From contig JAKCWW010001789.1 in NCBI GenBank assembly GCA_026260175.1, positions 1 to 61,364 of the forward strand: DNA of 61,364 nucleotides. The letters run 5' to 3'. Within the stretch, counting starts at the first letter, position 1. Every line of letters begins with the position of its first letter. Source of the stretch: Reticulitermes lucifugus. Its lineage: Eukaryota > Arthropoda > Insecta > Blattodea > Rhinotermitidae. Shown one piece after another: positions 1 through 11,858 of this stretch. A program made the translations under genes and the position numbers. The notes under the pieces are model-generated. The model saw only the letters and a list, made by a program, of their open reading frames with translations, ran no database searches and was not told where the DNA came from.

Positions 1-170
1 GCAGAAATGGCGACGGTGGTGGTGGTGGTTGTATTTGTAGTAGTACGAGTGTGTTATGTAAGCCTCAGTATTTATCTATATGTATCATGTATTAGTCCAG
101 ATTTTGTAATTGGCCTACAAAATGTTGATTTCGTACGTAAATAAACAAGAATTGAATTGAATTACTTTGT
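1..170 (+). repeat. Possible 3' tail of a non-LTR element
   Basis: The segment starts with a GGT-rich run, contains AATAAA near 141 and ends in short GAATT units around 150-165. A polyadenylation-like signal followed by a short tandem tail is typical of non-LTR retrotransposon 3' ends. A similar ending (AATAAAGGACTGAATTGAA) lies near 41180-41200. No coding remnant is visible upstream because the window begins here. A host transcript end is an alternative. Confidence 0.3.
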
Positions 171-792
171 TAATCAGACGGTATAATGAATTCACAGGAC
201 TTTCCTTGTTTTTCAAAGAAGCGCTGATCGGATGGTGTACCATTCTCATACATAAGGGGATAAACCTGCTGTCATTGTAATCTTTATTGTACATGAATGT
301 TGCTGTAACTTAAAATGTCACTATTGCACTCAGCCTAAAATCGAAATGGAAGGAACACATTAAATCGTCCTTGCCACATCACTTCTATCTTTCTCCTCTC
401 TCTGTCTTTGCTAGTCTCTGAATGACAATAACATTAGTTCCAATGCATAGGAAGACCGCCTTTCGCTCGCTTATCGTAAGGAAATCTCGCAAGTTAGAAT
501 TCATGGAATGTGCTGTAGGTATATGTCAGTAGTACACTCTATCGATTGCTCCACTGGGACAGTATCCTGCTTGTGTATTGATCACATGACTGCCATTATG
601 TGTCATTAGCAATAAAACTTCGTTCTCGTGGTCTCAAAAAGGACATTAGTTCATATCCGCAGGCTGTCCCTTTGAAGCAGAAAGTATATTAGTTTTAACT
701 TAATGCTGTAAACATAAATTTCTTGAGTGTAATGAATTGCTGAGTTTAGACATACCTATCTGAGGGCAGTCAAGAAAATACTTGTATCAATC
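171..792. other. No recognisable feature
   Basis: AT-rich sequence without a credible reading frame or a repeat I recognise. Confidence 0.4.
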
Positions 793-1263
793 CTGAAGAA
801 TATTGTTTCCCGGAATGTGATGTCATGTGCCCGATAGAGATTTACAAAAGTATTAGACAAGCATGTTATCCTGACCTTGTACCTTCAAAATAGAGACGGT
901 AGATTCCTCCGAAACGTCAGTAAATATATACTGAACTACAGTGTCATATCCCAAAGTCAGTATTCTTCATAGTCATCGCCACGAGTGCCCTGTCTTTGTT
1001 AAAGACGAGATATGAACGTATTCATTAAGAGTATGACGCAGGTATATCAGTCTATATCAGTTGTGTCGATTTTTCAATAATAATGTTGCATACTCGCCTG
1101 CCTGCCTGCATCTTTCCAACACATTAGTTCTATGAAGATGGTCGTTTTCTGGGACGTGACGCCGTGTTTTCTCGTGTATGCCGATGTTTCAGATGAGGCT
1201 GCTGCCTCCATAATAATTTACCGTTTCGACGGACGCAGTAATTTTCTCTGAAACGTCACTAAT
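793..1263. repeat. PLE-like terminal-repeat debris
   Basis: CTGAAGA occurs at 793-799 and GAAACGTC at 911-918 and 1250-1257. Each GAAACGTC is followed by a similar stretch (TAAATATATACTGAACTACA, then CATATCCCAAAG; the second continues across the SINE to 1557-1590). GAAACGTC is the 3' half of a hammerhead core with the GUC cleavage triplet. No complete motif survives here, so the segment is best read as decayed terminal-repeat fragments. Confidence 0.35.
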
Positions 1264-1273
1264 ATCTACCAAA

Positions 1274-1556
1274 TGACCGTGCCATGGCTCAGGCGGTTAG
1301 TCGCCGGCCTTTCACCGCGGAGGCTCGGGTTCGATCCCAGGACAGTCCTTGTGTGATTTATGGTGGAGGAAGTGGCACTGGGACAGTTTTCTCCCCGAAC
1401 ACTTCGGTTTTCCCCTGTCAGTTTTATTCCACTGGTACTCCACTACTCGGAAAAATTAAAAAAAAACACTAATCATCTTCATCATAGAGTTGCACAATAA
1501 GCCTCAAGGCTGCTGTGCGTCCGTAGCATCTGCTGCGGGGCTCTTCACAAAAAAAA
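1274..1556 (+). mobile_element. SINE-B copy 1, full length with TSD
   Basis: A tRNA-related head carries an A box (TGGCTCAGGCGGTTAG, 1284-1299) and a B box (GGTTCGATCCC, 1328-1338). The body contains CCCCTGTCAGTTTTATTCCA and the end is A-rich. The 10-bp direct repeat ATCTACCAAA flanks it at 1264-1273 and 1557-1566, an insertion duplication that fixes both ends. The copy at 6084-6362 matches along its length, including the tail CGTCCGTAGCATCTGCTGCG. The 62-codon frame inside it is not a gene. Confidence 0.9.
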
Positions 1557-3560
1557 ATCTACCAAACTACAGCGTGTCATCTCCCAGAAGGCCTATCTTT
1601 GTCGCTACCGTTGCCGACAATTTTAGTCCACGAACATTATTTTTTTCCACTCAAAGTAATTGAGTTACGAATAAGCAGTACGTATTGTAAGGTACTTAGA
1701 CGTCTTGTGAATGTAGGTGTACATCCTTTAGTGGAATGGAGAGTTGTTGCAGGTTGTTCAGACGGACCAGAACATCCCAAGGTGTCGCAAGACCGACATC
1801 TAACTTTCAGTTCCTTCCGATGTTTGTTTATCCGATGTAGCCTAATTTGTTCATTTTTAAATGACGATAGGCAGACAAATGTGTCAGTTTTGTGACACGT
1901 GGTACTTCGTATGATTGACATTTTATCATACGAGTAAGCGATATTATAAACGTAACTGAGAATGGCGTATTGCATTTCATCGACGAGTTAATAGGCAAGC
2001 TAATGAAGATCGTAAAAAACAGTTTTTTGTTCATTATGACTTATTTTAATTAGTTTTAGTACGACCGGACAATTCTTTTTAAAGTCTTCAAGGCAAAGTA
2101 GTTACTCTTTGTGCTAAATGTTCTATTATTGAAAGTTCTGCATTTTGCTCATACAGTGAATTTTTGGGTTTTGAAGGACTCAGTATTGTTAAGAGATTTG
2201 TGTACGTGGAAAGGTGCTTCTCTTGACATAGGAACTAAAGTTTTAAATGTTGCTTACGTGAATTTCAGTCTTTGAATTTTTGGTAAAGGACGTTTACCAC
2301 AAATAATGCAATATGTGTGAGTTGAGCTTGTCGCGATGACTGTCTTCGGGAGGTGATGCTGATGTTTCACAGACACTTGCTGCCTCGGTGTCACAAAAAA
2401 CGACCATCTACAGTGTTGTTTGTGTTTCTTTCTCTCGTTTCTAAATTATAAATTAGAATGGCGTGGTTAATGACATGCCATTTATTCCAACTCGGCACTG
2501 CGCAGGTCCCATCCAGCAAAGAGTTGTTCTTACTCGACGTCTGTGGGCTGCAGCAAAAATACTTTAGCTCTCTAAACTCTACGCCGCCACCTACAGGACT
2601 TTATGTTTGATTTTCCGTCTGTAATGACGTTTACTTCAGGAAAATAAAGCAAGGGGCAGAAACAAATATTTTCTTTTCTCTTCAACTTAGACGGAAGTTA
2701 AGTACTCTGCAGTTCGGAACGATCGATAGGAACAACCTGTCGTAATTTCTATCCTTTAACCAGTTTGGTTAGAGCGTTACGGAGTTTGTTGCTTGCTGTC
2801 TTCGTAGGAGTTTTCGGTGAAAGGATTTGCTTCAGTACCGGGTCAGTCATTTCGGAATTTGTGGTTCAAGACGAACTGTTGGAAAGAGGTTATGAATTAT
2901 TAATTTTGTGGAGAAACCATCTATTTATGTTCTACTTCTTGCTTTTTATCATTATTAAACATTTGCCTGGAATAGTGATTCACCAGCTTCTTTTGTCGTG
3001 AATTATTTTAAGCAAATTCAAGAGTTTGTAAATCTTACATAGATGTTACAGAAAGAACGTGAAAACGAAGCCCGTTTTAGATGGCGAATGTCACTATTTA
3101 AGGTGTATTCACAGTGTGTTTACTCCGATAATATACTTAACATTTAATAATCACGGGACACAAGTATTGTAATCACGATTGAAGAACATTGACTGTTCTT
3201 CGGACGCAAAATGAAACATTGCCTTCGAGATATTTCTAAATCATACAACTGACTGCCTCAGGAAATTTCACTTTTGTAAAACTTTTTTTTTATATTTTAT
3301 ACCAATACCTTTTATTCACATGCACGACATATTAATTGTTCAATTGTTCATTGTCGCTGTACTAATTATACAAAGAAACGTATGTGAAACGGTCTTTAAT
3401 AATATTTACAGCTATATATTCCATCATATGTGTCCCTGATTGTGATTTTAAGGAGCTAAAACAGGTAGCAGACAGTACGAAATAAACACTAGAATGTGTG
3501 ACATTAAATAAGTTTGTTAGTTGGTTTTTAATAAATGGCTACTGCCGTAGGTTTTCAGAG
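1557..3560. other. Mostly unrecognised; short repeat debris
   Basis: 1557-1600 continues the repeat interrupted by the upstream SINE (CTACAGCGTGTCATCTCCCA). The block GATGTTTCACAGACACTTGC near 2360-2380 resembles 1185-1205, suggesting another fragment of the same debris. Overlapping frames on both strands at 1599-2034 are low-complexity, lack motifs and are not credible genes. Confidence 0.35.
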
Positions 3561-3571
3561 TTTTACCCTCT

Positions 3572-3831
3572 ATATTTTTTTCCATGGCGTAACAACACCT
3601 AGTGGGCCAGGGCCTCCTCATTATCAAGGCTTCACGAACACACTCAGAAACACCACATTCGGCACGACTCCTCCGGGCGAGGGATCAGTCCGACGCAGAG
3701 ACCTGTACCTGACAACACAATGCACTCACAACAGACAGACTTCCATGATTACGGCGGGATTCGAACCCTCAATTCCAGCAATTGAGAGGTTGCAGACCCA
3801 CGCCTTAGACCGCGCGGCCACTGGGATCGGC
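3572..3831 (-). mobile_element. SINE-A copy 1 (tRNA-Leu/Ser-like head), TSD
   Basis: Read on the minus strand the element opens GATCCCAGTGGCCGCGCGG, an A-box region followed by TCTAAGGCG as in tRNA-Leu or tRNA-Ser, then a B box GGTTCGAATCCC, a roughly 170-bp body and a short A-run. TTACCCTC flanks it at 3563-3570 and 3832-3839, a likely target duplication. The long frame across it is a translation artefact. Confidence 0.9.
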
Positions 3832-3849
3832 TTACCCTCCTTGTTAGTC

Positions 3850-4950
3850 AATCCATTTTGAAAATTCTGACCATATGACGAAGTACAATTACGACTCCAC
3901 TAATTGGCTTATTCTCTTTCCTAGTCTAATTGGTGAATATGAAATACGAAATAAGGCACTTCTAGGAATTTGAGAGGTTTGGTGATACACACACAGGTGC
4001 TTAGTAACTAGTGTACCGGTTGAGTAGGTCAGAACAAAGTTTTAAGAGATTTTATCGAGAGACGTCGAGAAATTTCATAATGTAGTGGAGGAAAAAGGTT
4101 TCATTCCCAAGCTGTTGTAAGGTGGGTTTTACATGCAAATTTCCTATCGAAAGTAAGAAGTTAGTATATTTTAGCTAGATTATCTACTGAAAGGGAAACT
4201 TTGAATACAGAAAGGGATAATCAGTGTGCCATTATGTGCATTCCTATTTCTGTGTAAGCTCTGCTGTTGCTGCAAAGAACGTGCGAATGCTTGTATGTAT
4301 GGAATGAAATTCTTTTAATTTTGTGTTTTCTGTAGTCAGTACAAGAAAGCAAGTATGTGATAGTCAATTTGCATTAATGTTGTTCGTGTTAAGCACCCCA
4401 CAGTCTGTAATTTAAGGGATCAAAGTACATTAAACGAACCATCTTAGACCTGATATGGCAGTTGAGAAAATAAGATTTTAGAAAGGCACTTTTTCAAATT
4501 TATCTCAAGTGTTATTACGCCAGACCTTTCTGTGTATAAATAGTGAAATTTAAATGTAGGTTGTAGAAGTATTTTTAAAATTATATTAATACCTTTATTT
4601 TAGAATTAACACAGGTGTTTCATTATGTGGCTAAAATATATAATTCCTACAGTTACAATAGACAAGGGAATAGTGACCAAAAACATAGGTCATTTCGAAG
4701 ACAGGTAAGAAAATAGTCAGTTTTAAGACGTTTCTTTCACATTGCATGATGCCTAAATACACACAAAGGTATGATCCGTAAAGAGGCTCCCTCTTGACAA
4801 TACTCAGTGGATTTAAGAAAAATATTGCTATAGTAACTTCAAATATTCCGAAATAAAAGGGAAATTTGGAAGCACTAAAGGTATTGTTGCTAAGACTGAG
4901 AAAGTTACAGGAAATCCGACTTCAACGCTCTATCAATAGATCGTAAGACC
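3850..4950. other. No recognisable feature
   Basis: AT-rich, no credible gene, no internal repeat noticed. Confidence 0.4.
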
Positions 4951-4955
4951 TTTTT

Positions 4956-5489
4956 AGGCGAATTCGCAAAATTGCGAAAAGCGACTATTAACCCCGTCAT
5001 ATCTGTCTGTCCTCCGTCTATCCGTCAGCGTGGAATAACTGGGCTTCCACTGAACGGATTTTCATGAAATTTGATATTTGAATATTTTTTGAAAATCTAT
5101 CGAGAAAATCCAACTTTCATTAAAATTTGACAAGAATAAAGGATACTTTAGATGAAGACCTGTGTACATTTACGACAAGATCTCGCTCAATTCTTCTTTG
5201 AAAGAGAAATGTTTCAGACAAAATTTGTAGAGAAATTTCAAACACACACTTCATGTTCAATAAATTTTTTCTGAAAATCGTGCCGTTTATGAAATAATGT
5301 GGAGACATATGGTAGAGTCGGACAGGCCACAGATAACAATATAATACGGCGCATGCGCTTTGCATGTTTGATAACTAAGGCTACAGACACACACACTCCA
5401 AGTATGTAATATTTATTGCTTTTCCACGGCAAAAATGGTTTCGCGAACGCGCCTCAGTGTTACGTCATACGTACATTGCCTGTCTTGTT
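4956..5489 (+). repeat. Repeat family M, copy 1 (~534 bp)
   Basis: The copy opens AGGCGAATTCGCAAAATTGC and shares the block CCACTGAACGGATTTTCATG with three other copies. Near its right end lies GCGAACGCGCC, the inverse of the opening GGCGCGTTCGC seen in copy 3. About 45 bp beyond this inner inverted repeat (to ACGTACATTGCCTGTCTTG) is also shared. No coding capacity; a non-autonomous DNA element or Helitron derivative is likely. Confidence 0.8.
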
Positions 5490-6083
5490 CACTCAGCTTG
5501 TTCATAACATCAATACAACTGCCTCCATAGGTCTTGGAATAAATATATTAATGTAATTGTAATACCCTACGGAATCAAAACAAATACCTGTATATCACAT
5601 GTCGCTGTATTACTTCATAATACCTATATCAAAATGGTGATTTTAATCTCTGAATCCTGTTTTCCATCTGTTTGTGGGATTCTCAGTTTATATCCTTCAC
5701 TTTACGATTTGGAACTTCATGCATTTTGAATGATTCAACCATTGATTCCGAGCTATCACCTGTAGACAAGGCATCTATCTTCCTTCTTCTAGTTTCTTCC
5801 TGCCCCGCGTTCTGTGGAGGCGCTCGTGTGGTCTGACGTTACAACAGGAAGCCTCGCCGTCTTCTCTCATACAAAAGTGCACTGGGCCATTATGATAGGG
5901 ACTGAACGTGTCACTGTTTCTATGTAGGTTTCTAGGTCGCTTTTGTAATGACTGATAGCAGACAGCTTAGCCTCAAAAGGCGATTATACGTTTCGAAAAT
6001 AGTTTCATGAATTTGTCGTCCCCTCACATCGCTCTTATTCTTTCGCAGTATTAATACTCATACGGATAAGTAACTCATATTTA
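5490..6083. other. No recognisable feature
   Basis: No gene, tRNA-like motif or repeat recognised. Confidence 0.4.
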
Positions 6084-6362
6084 GGTCGTGCCATGGCGCA
6101 GGCGGTTAGTCGCCGGCCTCTCATCGCGGAGGCCCGGGTTCGATCCCGGGTCAGTCCATGTGGGATTTGTGGTGGATAAAGTGGCAATGGGACGGGTTTT
6201 TCTCCGAATATTTTGGTTTTCCCCTGCCAATTTCATTCCACTGGCACTCCATTAAAATGGAAAAGCAGAGAAAACTTTATCGTCTTCATCACAGGGTTTC
6301 ACAATAAGCCTTCAAGACTGCGATGCGTCCGTAGCATCTGCTGCGGTGCTCTTCAATAAAAA
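6084..6362 (+). mobile_element. SINE-B copy 2
   Basis: Matches copy 1 throughout: A box TGGCGCAGGCGGTTAG, B box GGTTCGATCCC, the CCCCTGCCAATTTCATTCCA body and the GCATCTGCTGCGGTGCTC tail. No clear target duplication is visible, so the copy is probably older or its right end is altered. Confidence 0.88.
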
Positions 6363-6519
6363 TTTCTTTAATACATTTAAGTAAAAATTTAACGTGAGAT
6401 TGTGAGGTTCTGACGAAGGTGTTTTCTCCTGAGATGTCCATCATGAGCTGCTGAAGTGTACCAAAGTTTTGGAGGAGATTCCTGCCTGCGTCGTCATGGT
6501 ATCCTGACGATGAGGGTAA

Positions 6520-6635
6520 TAGTTTCCCTTTCTCGGACTGCTGGATTCTGAAGATGAAGGCAGGACGATCTGCCGAAGCGTTTGTAACTACCAGTCGACA
6601 CGGTGAAATTTTCCTGGAGACTTTATTCTTTATTA
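6520..6635 (+). repeat. Hammerhead-like variant repeat (GAAGCG type)
   Basis: CTGAAGA (6548-6554) is followed by a perfect 5-bp stem GGCAG/CTGCC (6559-6563 with 6570-6574) and GAAGCG instead of GAAAC. CTGG at 6541-6544 can pair with CCAG at 6591-6594. GTTTGTAACTAC also occurs at 16549-16560 after CCGAAGA, so this is a repeat family. The core change from GAAA to GAAG would be expected to abolish hammerhead activity. The 117-codon minus-strand frame over it is not credible. Confidence 0.4.
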
Positions 6636-6639
6636 ACAT

Positions 6640-7810
6640 CACTGTCAGAACTTAAAATCTTAAACTATCACATTTATGACAATATATTTAGGCTGAATGA
6701 TCCTGCATGTCCGTTCAATATAAATTCGCATTTGCACTTGCATACCTCTGAACTGTAAACTCTTATAAACTGTGCAAATTTGTTTTTACGAATTTGTAAT
6801 TTGATAGTCTAGGGCTGTATTATACAAACTCTGTACTGTTAAGTGTTATTACAGTTAGGTTCTCTGTAAGTAAGCGTTCAGATTGTTAATTTCTTTTTCT
6901 TTTTCTTGCCTATTGTGTTGAAGTTATTGAAGTCCTTTTTGTGTGCTTTGGCTAATTTGAATTACAGAAAAAGCGATATCCATATTTTTCTGTTTTCTTT
7001 TCATAAAATGTCGTAATTCCATCCAGTTTGGCATTCTGTAGTGTGTGACGGCTCTTGTTCAGTCCTTTGTTTCAATTAATTTACTGTAAACTTCTTTGCC
7101 TTGTATGCTTATTAAATATTGTTTTTACTTACACTGCAATTGAGTGTACTTAACAAAACGGTAAAACGGTCGGACCGTGATGCTGACGACGCACCTCCTT
7201 GTAGTGCCAAGTTGCGAATAGGGTGGACTGTACCTCCTTCCACACTTTGCCTGCATAGGAATGTACTGGGGTCACATTTACCTTTACTTAGATACTGCAA
7301 TGTGTGTAGAAGTGTTGAATGTAGATGCCTATTGTAATAGTTGTTCATATATTGTTCTTACTCAGGCGATAGTAATCTTTCATTACACTTATCTTCCGCT
7401 TGTAATTTTCTATATTACATTCGTGCTTAAAATTCCCTACTTAAGTAGACCTATACATGTTCGAAACGAATAAGTGTGTAGTACTTTTGTAAGTGCATTC
7501 ATCGGTACAGACTGTGTTTTTCGAAACAGTGAATAGTTAGCGAAGAACAAGCAGCGTTGTCACACATACAAATGCAGCTAAGGAAGTACACTTAAAACAT
7601 AGGAAGACCTCACCCAGTCGTCAGACACTAGAAGGATACTGAAACTCCAAGTCGAGAACTCTACACTGCTGCCAGACACTTTCTGTCAGCTCGAGCAGGG
7701 ATTGAACATCAAATACTACCCAAAAATGTGGTAGAAATTACTGGTTTTGCACTGTTTAAACATTATGACAAATAGCTTTAAAAATATCGGCCTATAAATA
7801 ACACCCTATA
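6640..7810. other. No recognisable feature
   Basis: Overlapping frames on both strands near 7112-7473 have no protein signature and mirror each other, so they are chance frames. Confidence 0.4.
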
Positions 7811-7811
7811 A

Positions 7812-8022
7812 GGGATCTGCGCTCTTCTGGGATATTACGCAGCGTTGAGTGGTTTATCCTTTACCGACGTTTCGGGACAACGTATTGGTCCCATCTTCAA
7901 GGGTCAAGAAGTTTTTTTCTTGGACTTCTTGATTCTTGAAGATGGAACCGATACGTTGTCCCGATACGTCGGTAAAGGATTACCACTCGACGCTGCGTAA
8001 TATCCCAGAAGACGCAGATCCC
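7812..8022. repeat. 211-bp palindrome: inverted PLE-like terminal repeats
   Basis: A left arm (7812-7911) and right arm (7925-8022) are near-perfect reverse complements around a T-rich spacer of about 13 bp. The outer ends read GGGATCTGCG and its complement. Each arm carries CTTGAAGATGG, a stem and GAAACGTC (GATACGTC in the right arm), the layout of a hammerhead region. Penelope-like elements are known to carry terminal repeats in direct or inverted orientation; that assignment is inferred because no PLE coding sequence is present. Confidence 0.7.
7864..7903 (-). ncRNA. Degenerate hammerhead motif, GUC type
   Basis: On the minus strand: TTGAAGA (C to T change in CTGAAGA), stem II GGGAC/GTCCC with 5 perfect pairs, then GAAAC and GUC. 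Only two stem I pairs (CC/GG) form next to the core, and there is no stem III loop, as in minimal dimeric hammerheads. The changed first core base predicts weak or no activity. Confidence 0.45.
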
Positions 8023-11000
8023 ATCAACATCGCGGCGGAAGCCTGAAATCACGGTCAACACACTATATGGTCTAACACATTTAGTTTCATAATCTTACCT
8101 CTGTTTTTATACTATTGTACGTCTTTTGTCTTCATGTTATAGAAGTGTTGATGTATTTTTTTAACATGTTTACACCTTTGTATAACCATAACTTTGTAAA
8201 TCATTATCCTGAATAAGTTTAAGGATTTTCCAAATTTTATGTTCAAATCGTAACAACTAATACCAAATCCTCCAATATAAGATCATATAGTGGTCTGAGG
8301 TGAAGTAGAGGATTAATCAGTCGTAAAACGTACGCTTGCAAAATGTTTAAGCACACTAGCTCTGTCAAAGGAACGCAGGATTCTGTTTATTTTACACAAT
8401 TTGGTCACTTATATTTGTGAAAAAAATTTAATAAATTTTTATAATATCCTTTTCTTCAGTTACTCTTCAATTGACCTCAAAATTTCCCCCTGTCACCATT
8501 TTCTGAATTTTTAAACCACAAGAAAATTATTTAATTACGAAGTCTTAATTTTAGATATCTTGTAATATATCGACTTCTATCTTGCTACGTCTTCAGAATA
8601 TCGACAGTGGCACTGCCACCGGAAGAAGCACTAACTAAAACGTCGGATTGTGGGCTTGCCTGGAGCTTCATTAATCTGCGTTTAGGTTATGTTACGTTCA
8701 GATTATTATACTGGCCATTCTTGTTATCACACCATTGTCTGTACTCCCATTATTCCTTGCCTTCTGATATCAATCACGTCTTTTCATTTGACTCATTTCG
8801 TCTCTTTTTTCATTTAGCTTATTAAATGCTAATGAGGGCTGTTCCAATTACGAGTAGTAGACGTCAAAAATAGCTGGCGGCAATATCAAAAACGGAGAAA
8901 CAAAGACCATTGCTAAAATGGCATTTTGCTGTATAAACTTGAAGAGTGGAGAGTGTCTTGAGGCGCAGTGTCATCATGACATCAAAATGGTATGACAGAG
9001 ATACCGGGAGTAAAGGAAAACTGCTCATTTTTCATCGCTGGGAGTTTAATAGGAGGAGAAACAGCGTATTAAATTTTGTCTAGTAAACTCTTGATTTTGA
9101 ACTACTAAAGTGTTTCTGTATAGTTATGTCGTGTGAATATTTGTCTCCATTACTAAAATATTTGTTCTTTCTTACCCAACACTTGCTACTCGGAATAGGA
9201 AGCAAATGTTGTTAATTTTTGTTTATCCGCGTCTCTGGGAATAATGACATGAATTCAAGCCAGAAACAAAAATTTGTGTTATTTAACATTTTCTTTGTCC
9301 GTAAGTTTACAAACGACAGCATCAAGAACTTCTCTTGGAAAGTATTGTTGCCTGATAATACATGACCTAAAGTCTCTGACTCAGTGTGTGTGAAGAATGT
9401 ACAAACTGTAAAAGACTATTTTAATCCTAAATTAAATAATTACGACATTAAAAAACTTGACGTCATATGCTATGCATTGTCTTTCAGAATTTGTGATTGT
9501 AGTTCGTCAACAACTATCGATGTGAATCTGTATGTTAGTTGTCTCATAGGTTATACATATTGTTACCTCTAATCGATTTGTAAAGAAAGGAAGGCTGTTT
9601 GAAGTCATTTGACTTATACACGTGCATTGAGTGAACCTGAATTTCATTCACAAAGAATTTTTACTTTATAACCAACTAATTAACTGACATAAGATTATCG
9701 TTTCATGTCTGTAGTGTCTTCTGCCGCGTGTTTTCTCCCCAAGTTTTCATGCGAGTCCAGTATTTAAACTCCTGTCCGCGTAAATGCTTTTCTTAAATTT
9801 CTAAATTGTATGTAATTATTATCTCGTAATTATGATGTGTATGACGACAATGTTTTCTTTCTGATTTGTTTCCCTCTTAGACTCCTATCTTTCGTGTGTT
9901 TCTTGGTGGACTGTGGGATTTGTAAGGTTGAATTCATCCTACCAGGCGGGCAGGCGGTGACATACAGTGTTCAGGTTCCATTACCGGTGTGCTCCTTCAC
10001 TCCGGACGTAAGCTAACATGCCAGGAAGAACAGCTCTTCCTGCCTTACAAAACCCAACCCTCCTACAACAATGTCTTCGCTTGATATAGGGTGGGTCGAC
10101 GTATAAACCAAAACCTGTTCACTAATTCTGTATACTAAATTTGCAGCCTCCAAAATAAAGATCGGAATTGCTAGATGCCGATGTATATAAGTTCAGTTGT
10201 GCAACCGAGCATATTTAGCACATCTGCAGTGTGTCTGCCTTCCGGTAGAACGTATTGGGTAGAAGAATTCGGGTTCTCAGCTCCTTATTTTGACTGAAAT
10301 GTCGTGTATTTTATCATTTTTGTTAGGCAAATGACAACAGCCACAACCATGTCCTTCCAAATATTTCCTTTTGTCATTCAATAAAATGGGCTTCATTGTC
10401 CTTTTTCAGTTATGCGAAACAATAAGTGTAGTGTTTCAGATTTATTAGTGTGTAAGCTAGTCTTGTGGGGAATGGTTGGGCAATTTAAATTTTCAGCAGT
10501 ACGAACTCTAATAGGAAAACGTGTGCTGGAGTGACATCGTGCTCGTACAGTCTGTTCAGACCAATGGAAGAAATAGGCCACAGCCAGAAACACATGCAAA
10601 CCTACAGGTTTCACTCAAAAAACACAATATTAGCCAGGAGACACCAAATACATGTCCGATTCTGTCATATAAGCACAGTATTTTAACTGCAGAGGCTTAC
10701 GGCTCGATAGAATTAAAACTAGAAGGTTGGTGTAGCAGTTATGGTTTTAGGGTGTCATTTAATTGTTTACTCGGAAAAATGTTGTTAAATCATGATAAAC
10801 TCCATTAATGATGGTCGGTATCAGGCTTAAATTTTACCCACAAATTTATATATCTGAAGCTAAAACAGGAAAAATATGTCGTTTATGATAGGGTGGCGAA
10901 ACATGGTGTCTGATACTGAATATGCAGGTCCTTCCACTGTTAGTCAAAGATGAGTCCTGGCCTACATATGAGTGACACAATTATCGGTAGGGTATCTAGG

Positions 11001-11850
11001 CGGTAGATCTATACTAAAAATGGTCCATAAATTTGAAGCAGAGTAAAGGAGCCAAATATCACTCCCCCCTCATAAGGAGCCCTACTTTACCCGATCACGT
11101 AGTAACAAAACCCTGTCGGTGCTTAGTGTAAGTATTAGTTATGGTTGTGATCTCATGATAAAGCTGTCATTCTCGTTTGAAGCTGTATAAAGATCGCTGC
11201 TTAAACGATTTGAATTTTGATTCATTACGTTTTAGTGCTATTATTAGTGACACGCCATATCAATTTGTTGTTCTGTACGTAACGGTGTTATAGACGGTTA
11301 TGAGGCAGCGCTAAGATAGAATAATTTCATCTCCAGTAGTCATTTCAGTTCAGCCGTTATGTATGTAAATAAAGTATTGGACGATTAAATATTCGCACTC
11401 ACATTATTCACATGTAGATGTGTAGTTACACTTTTTATAGGCACCGAAACGTGAAGGTGCACGAAGTGCATGGAGAGAAATCTGTACTGATTCGTAACTA
11501 CGGAGATTGTTGTCATGAACTTGAAGATGTGAATTTTATGTTATTCATACCCTGCATATTCTTGTAATTAATACATCAACACATCTATCAGGACGAGATC
11601 TCTTAGGATCATATAAGGTCGAGACAGATGTTGGTGTACATGCACCATACATAAAAAACTGGAAACTTCTAACTGGAACGGCTTATTTTAAAAATTGTAT
11701 ATTTACAACTTTGTTATCTTATAGTATCTTATAGTATAGTCTTAGAGTATCTTATAGTAACGTTATATATTTTAGAATTTAAATATTTTAATCCTTTCAA
11801 GAAAGGAAACACAATAACTAGATTAACTGTTGGCCTTGTACTCCTGTGTT
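8023..11850. other. Long stretch without recognised features
   Basis: No credible gene. 8826-8880 (GAGGGCTGTTCC) is faintly like a mariner terminus but has no partner. GACACAATTATCGGTAGGGT at 10976-10995 resembles GACACAATTATTGGTAGGAT at 41471-41490, suggesting a shared short repeat. Nothing else stands out. Confidence 0.35.
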
Positions 11851-11858
11851 CTGAATAA

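Noticed and set aside
8826..9060. Mariner terminus-like GAGGGCTGTTCC
   Set aside because: No inverted partner and no transposase peptide nearby.
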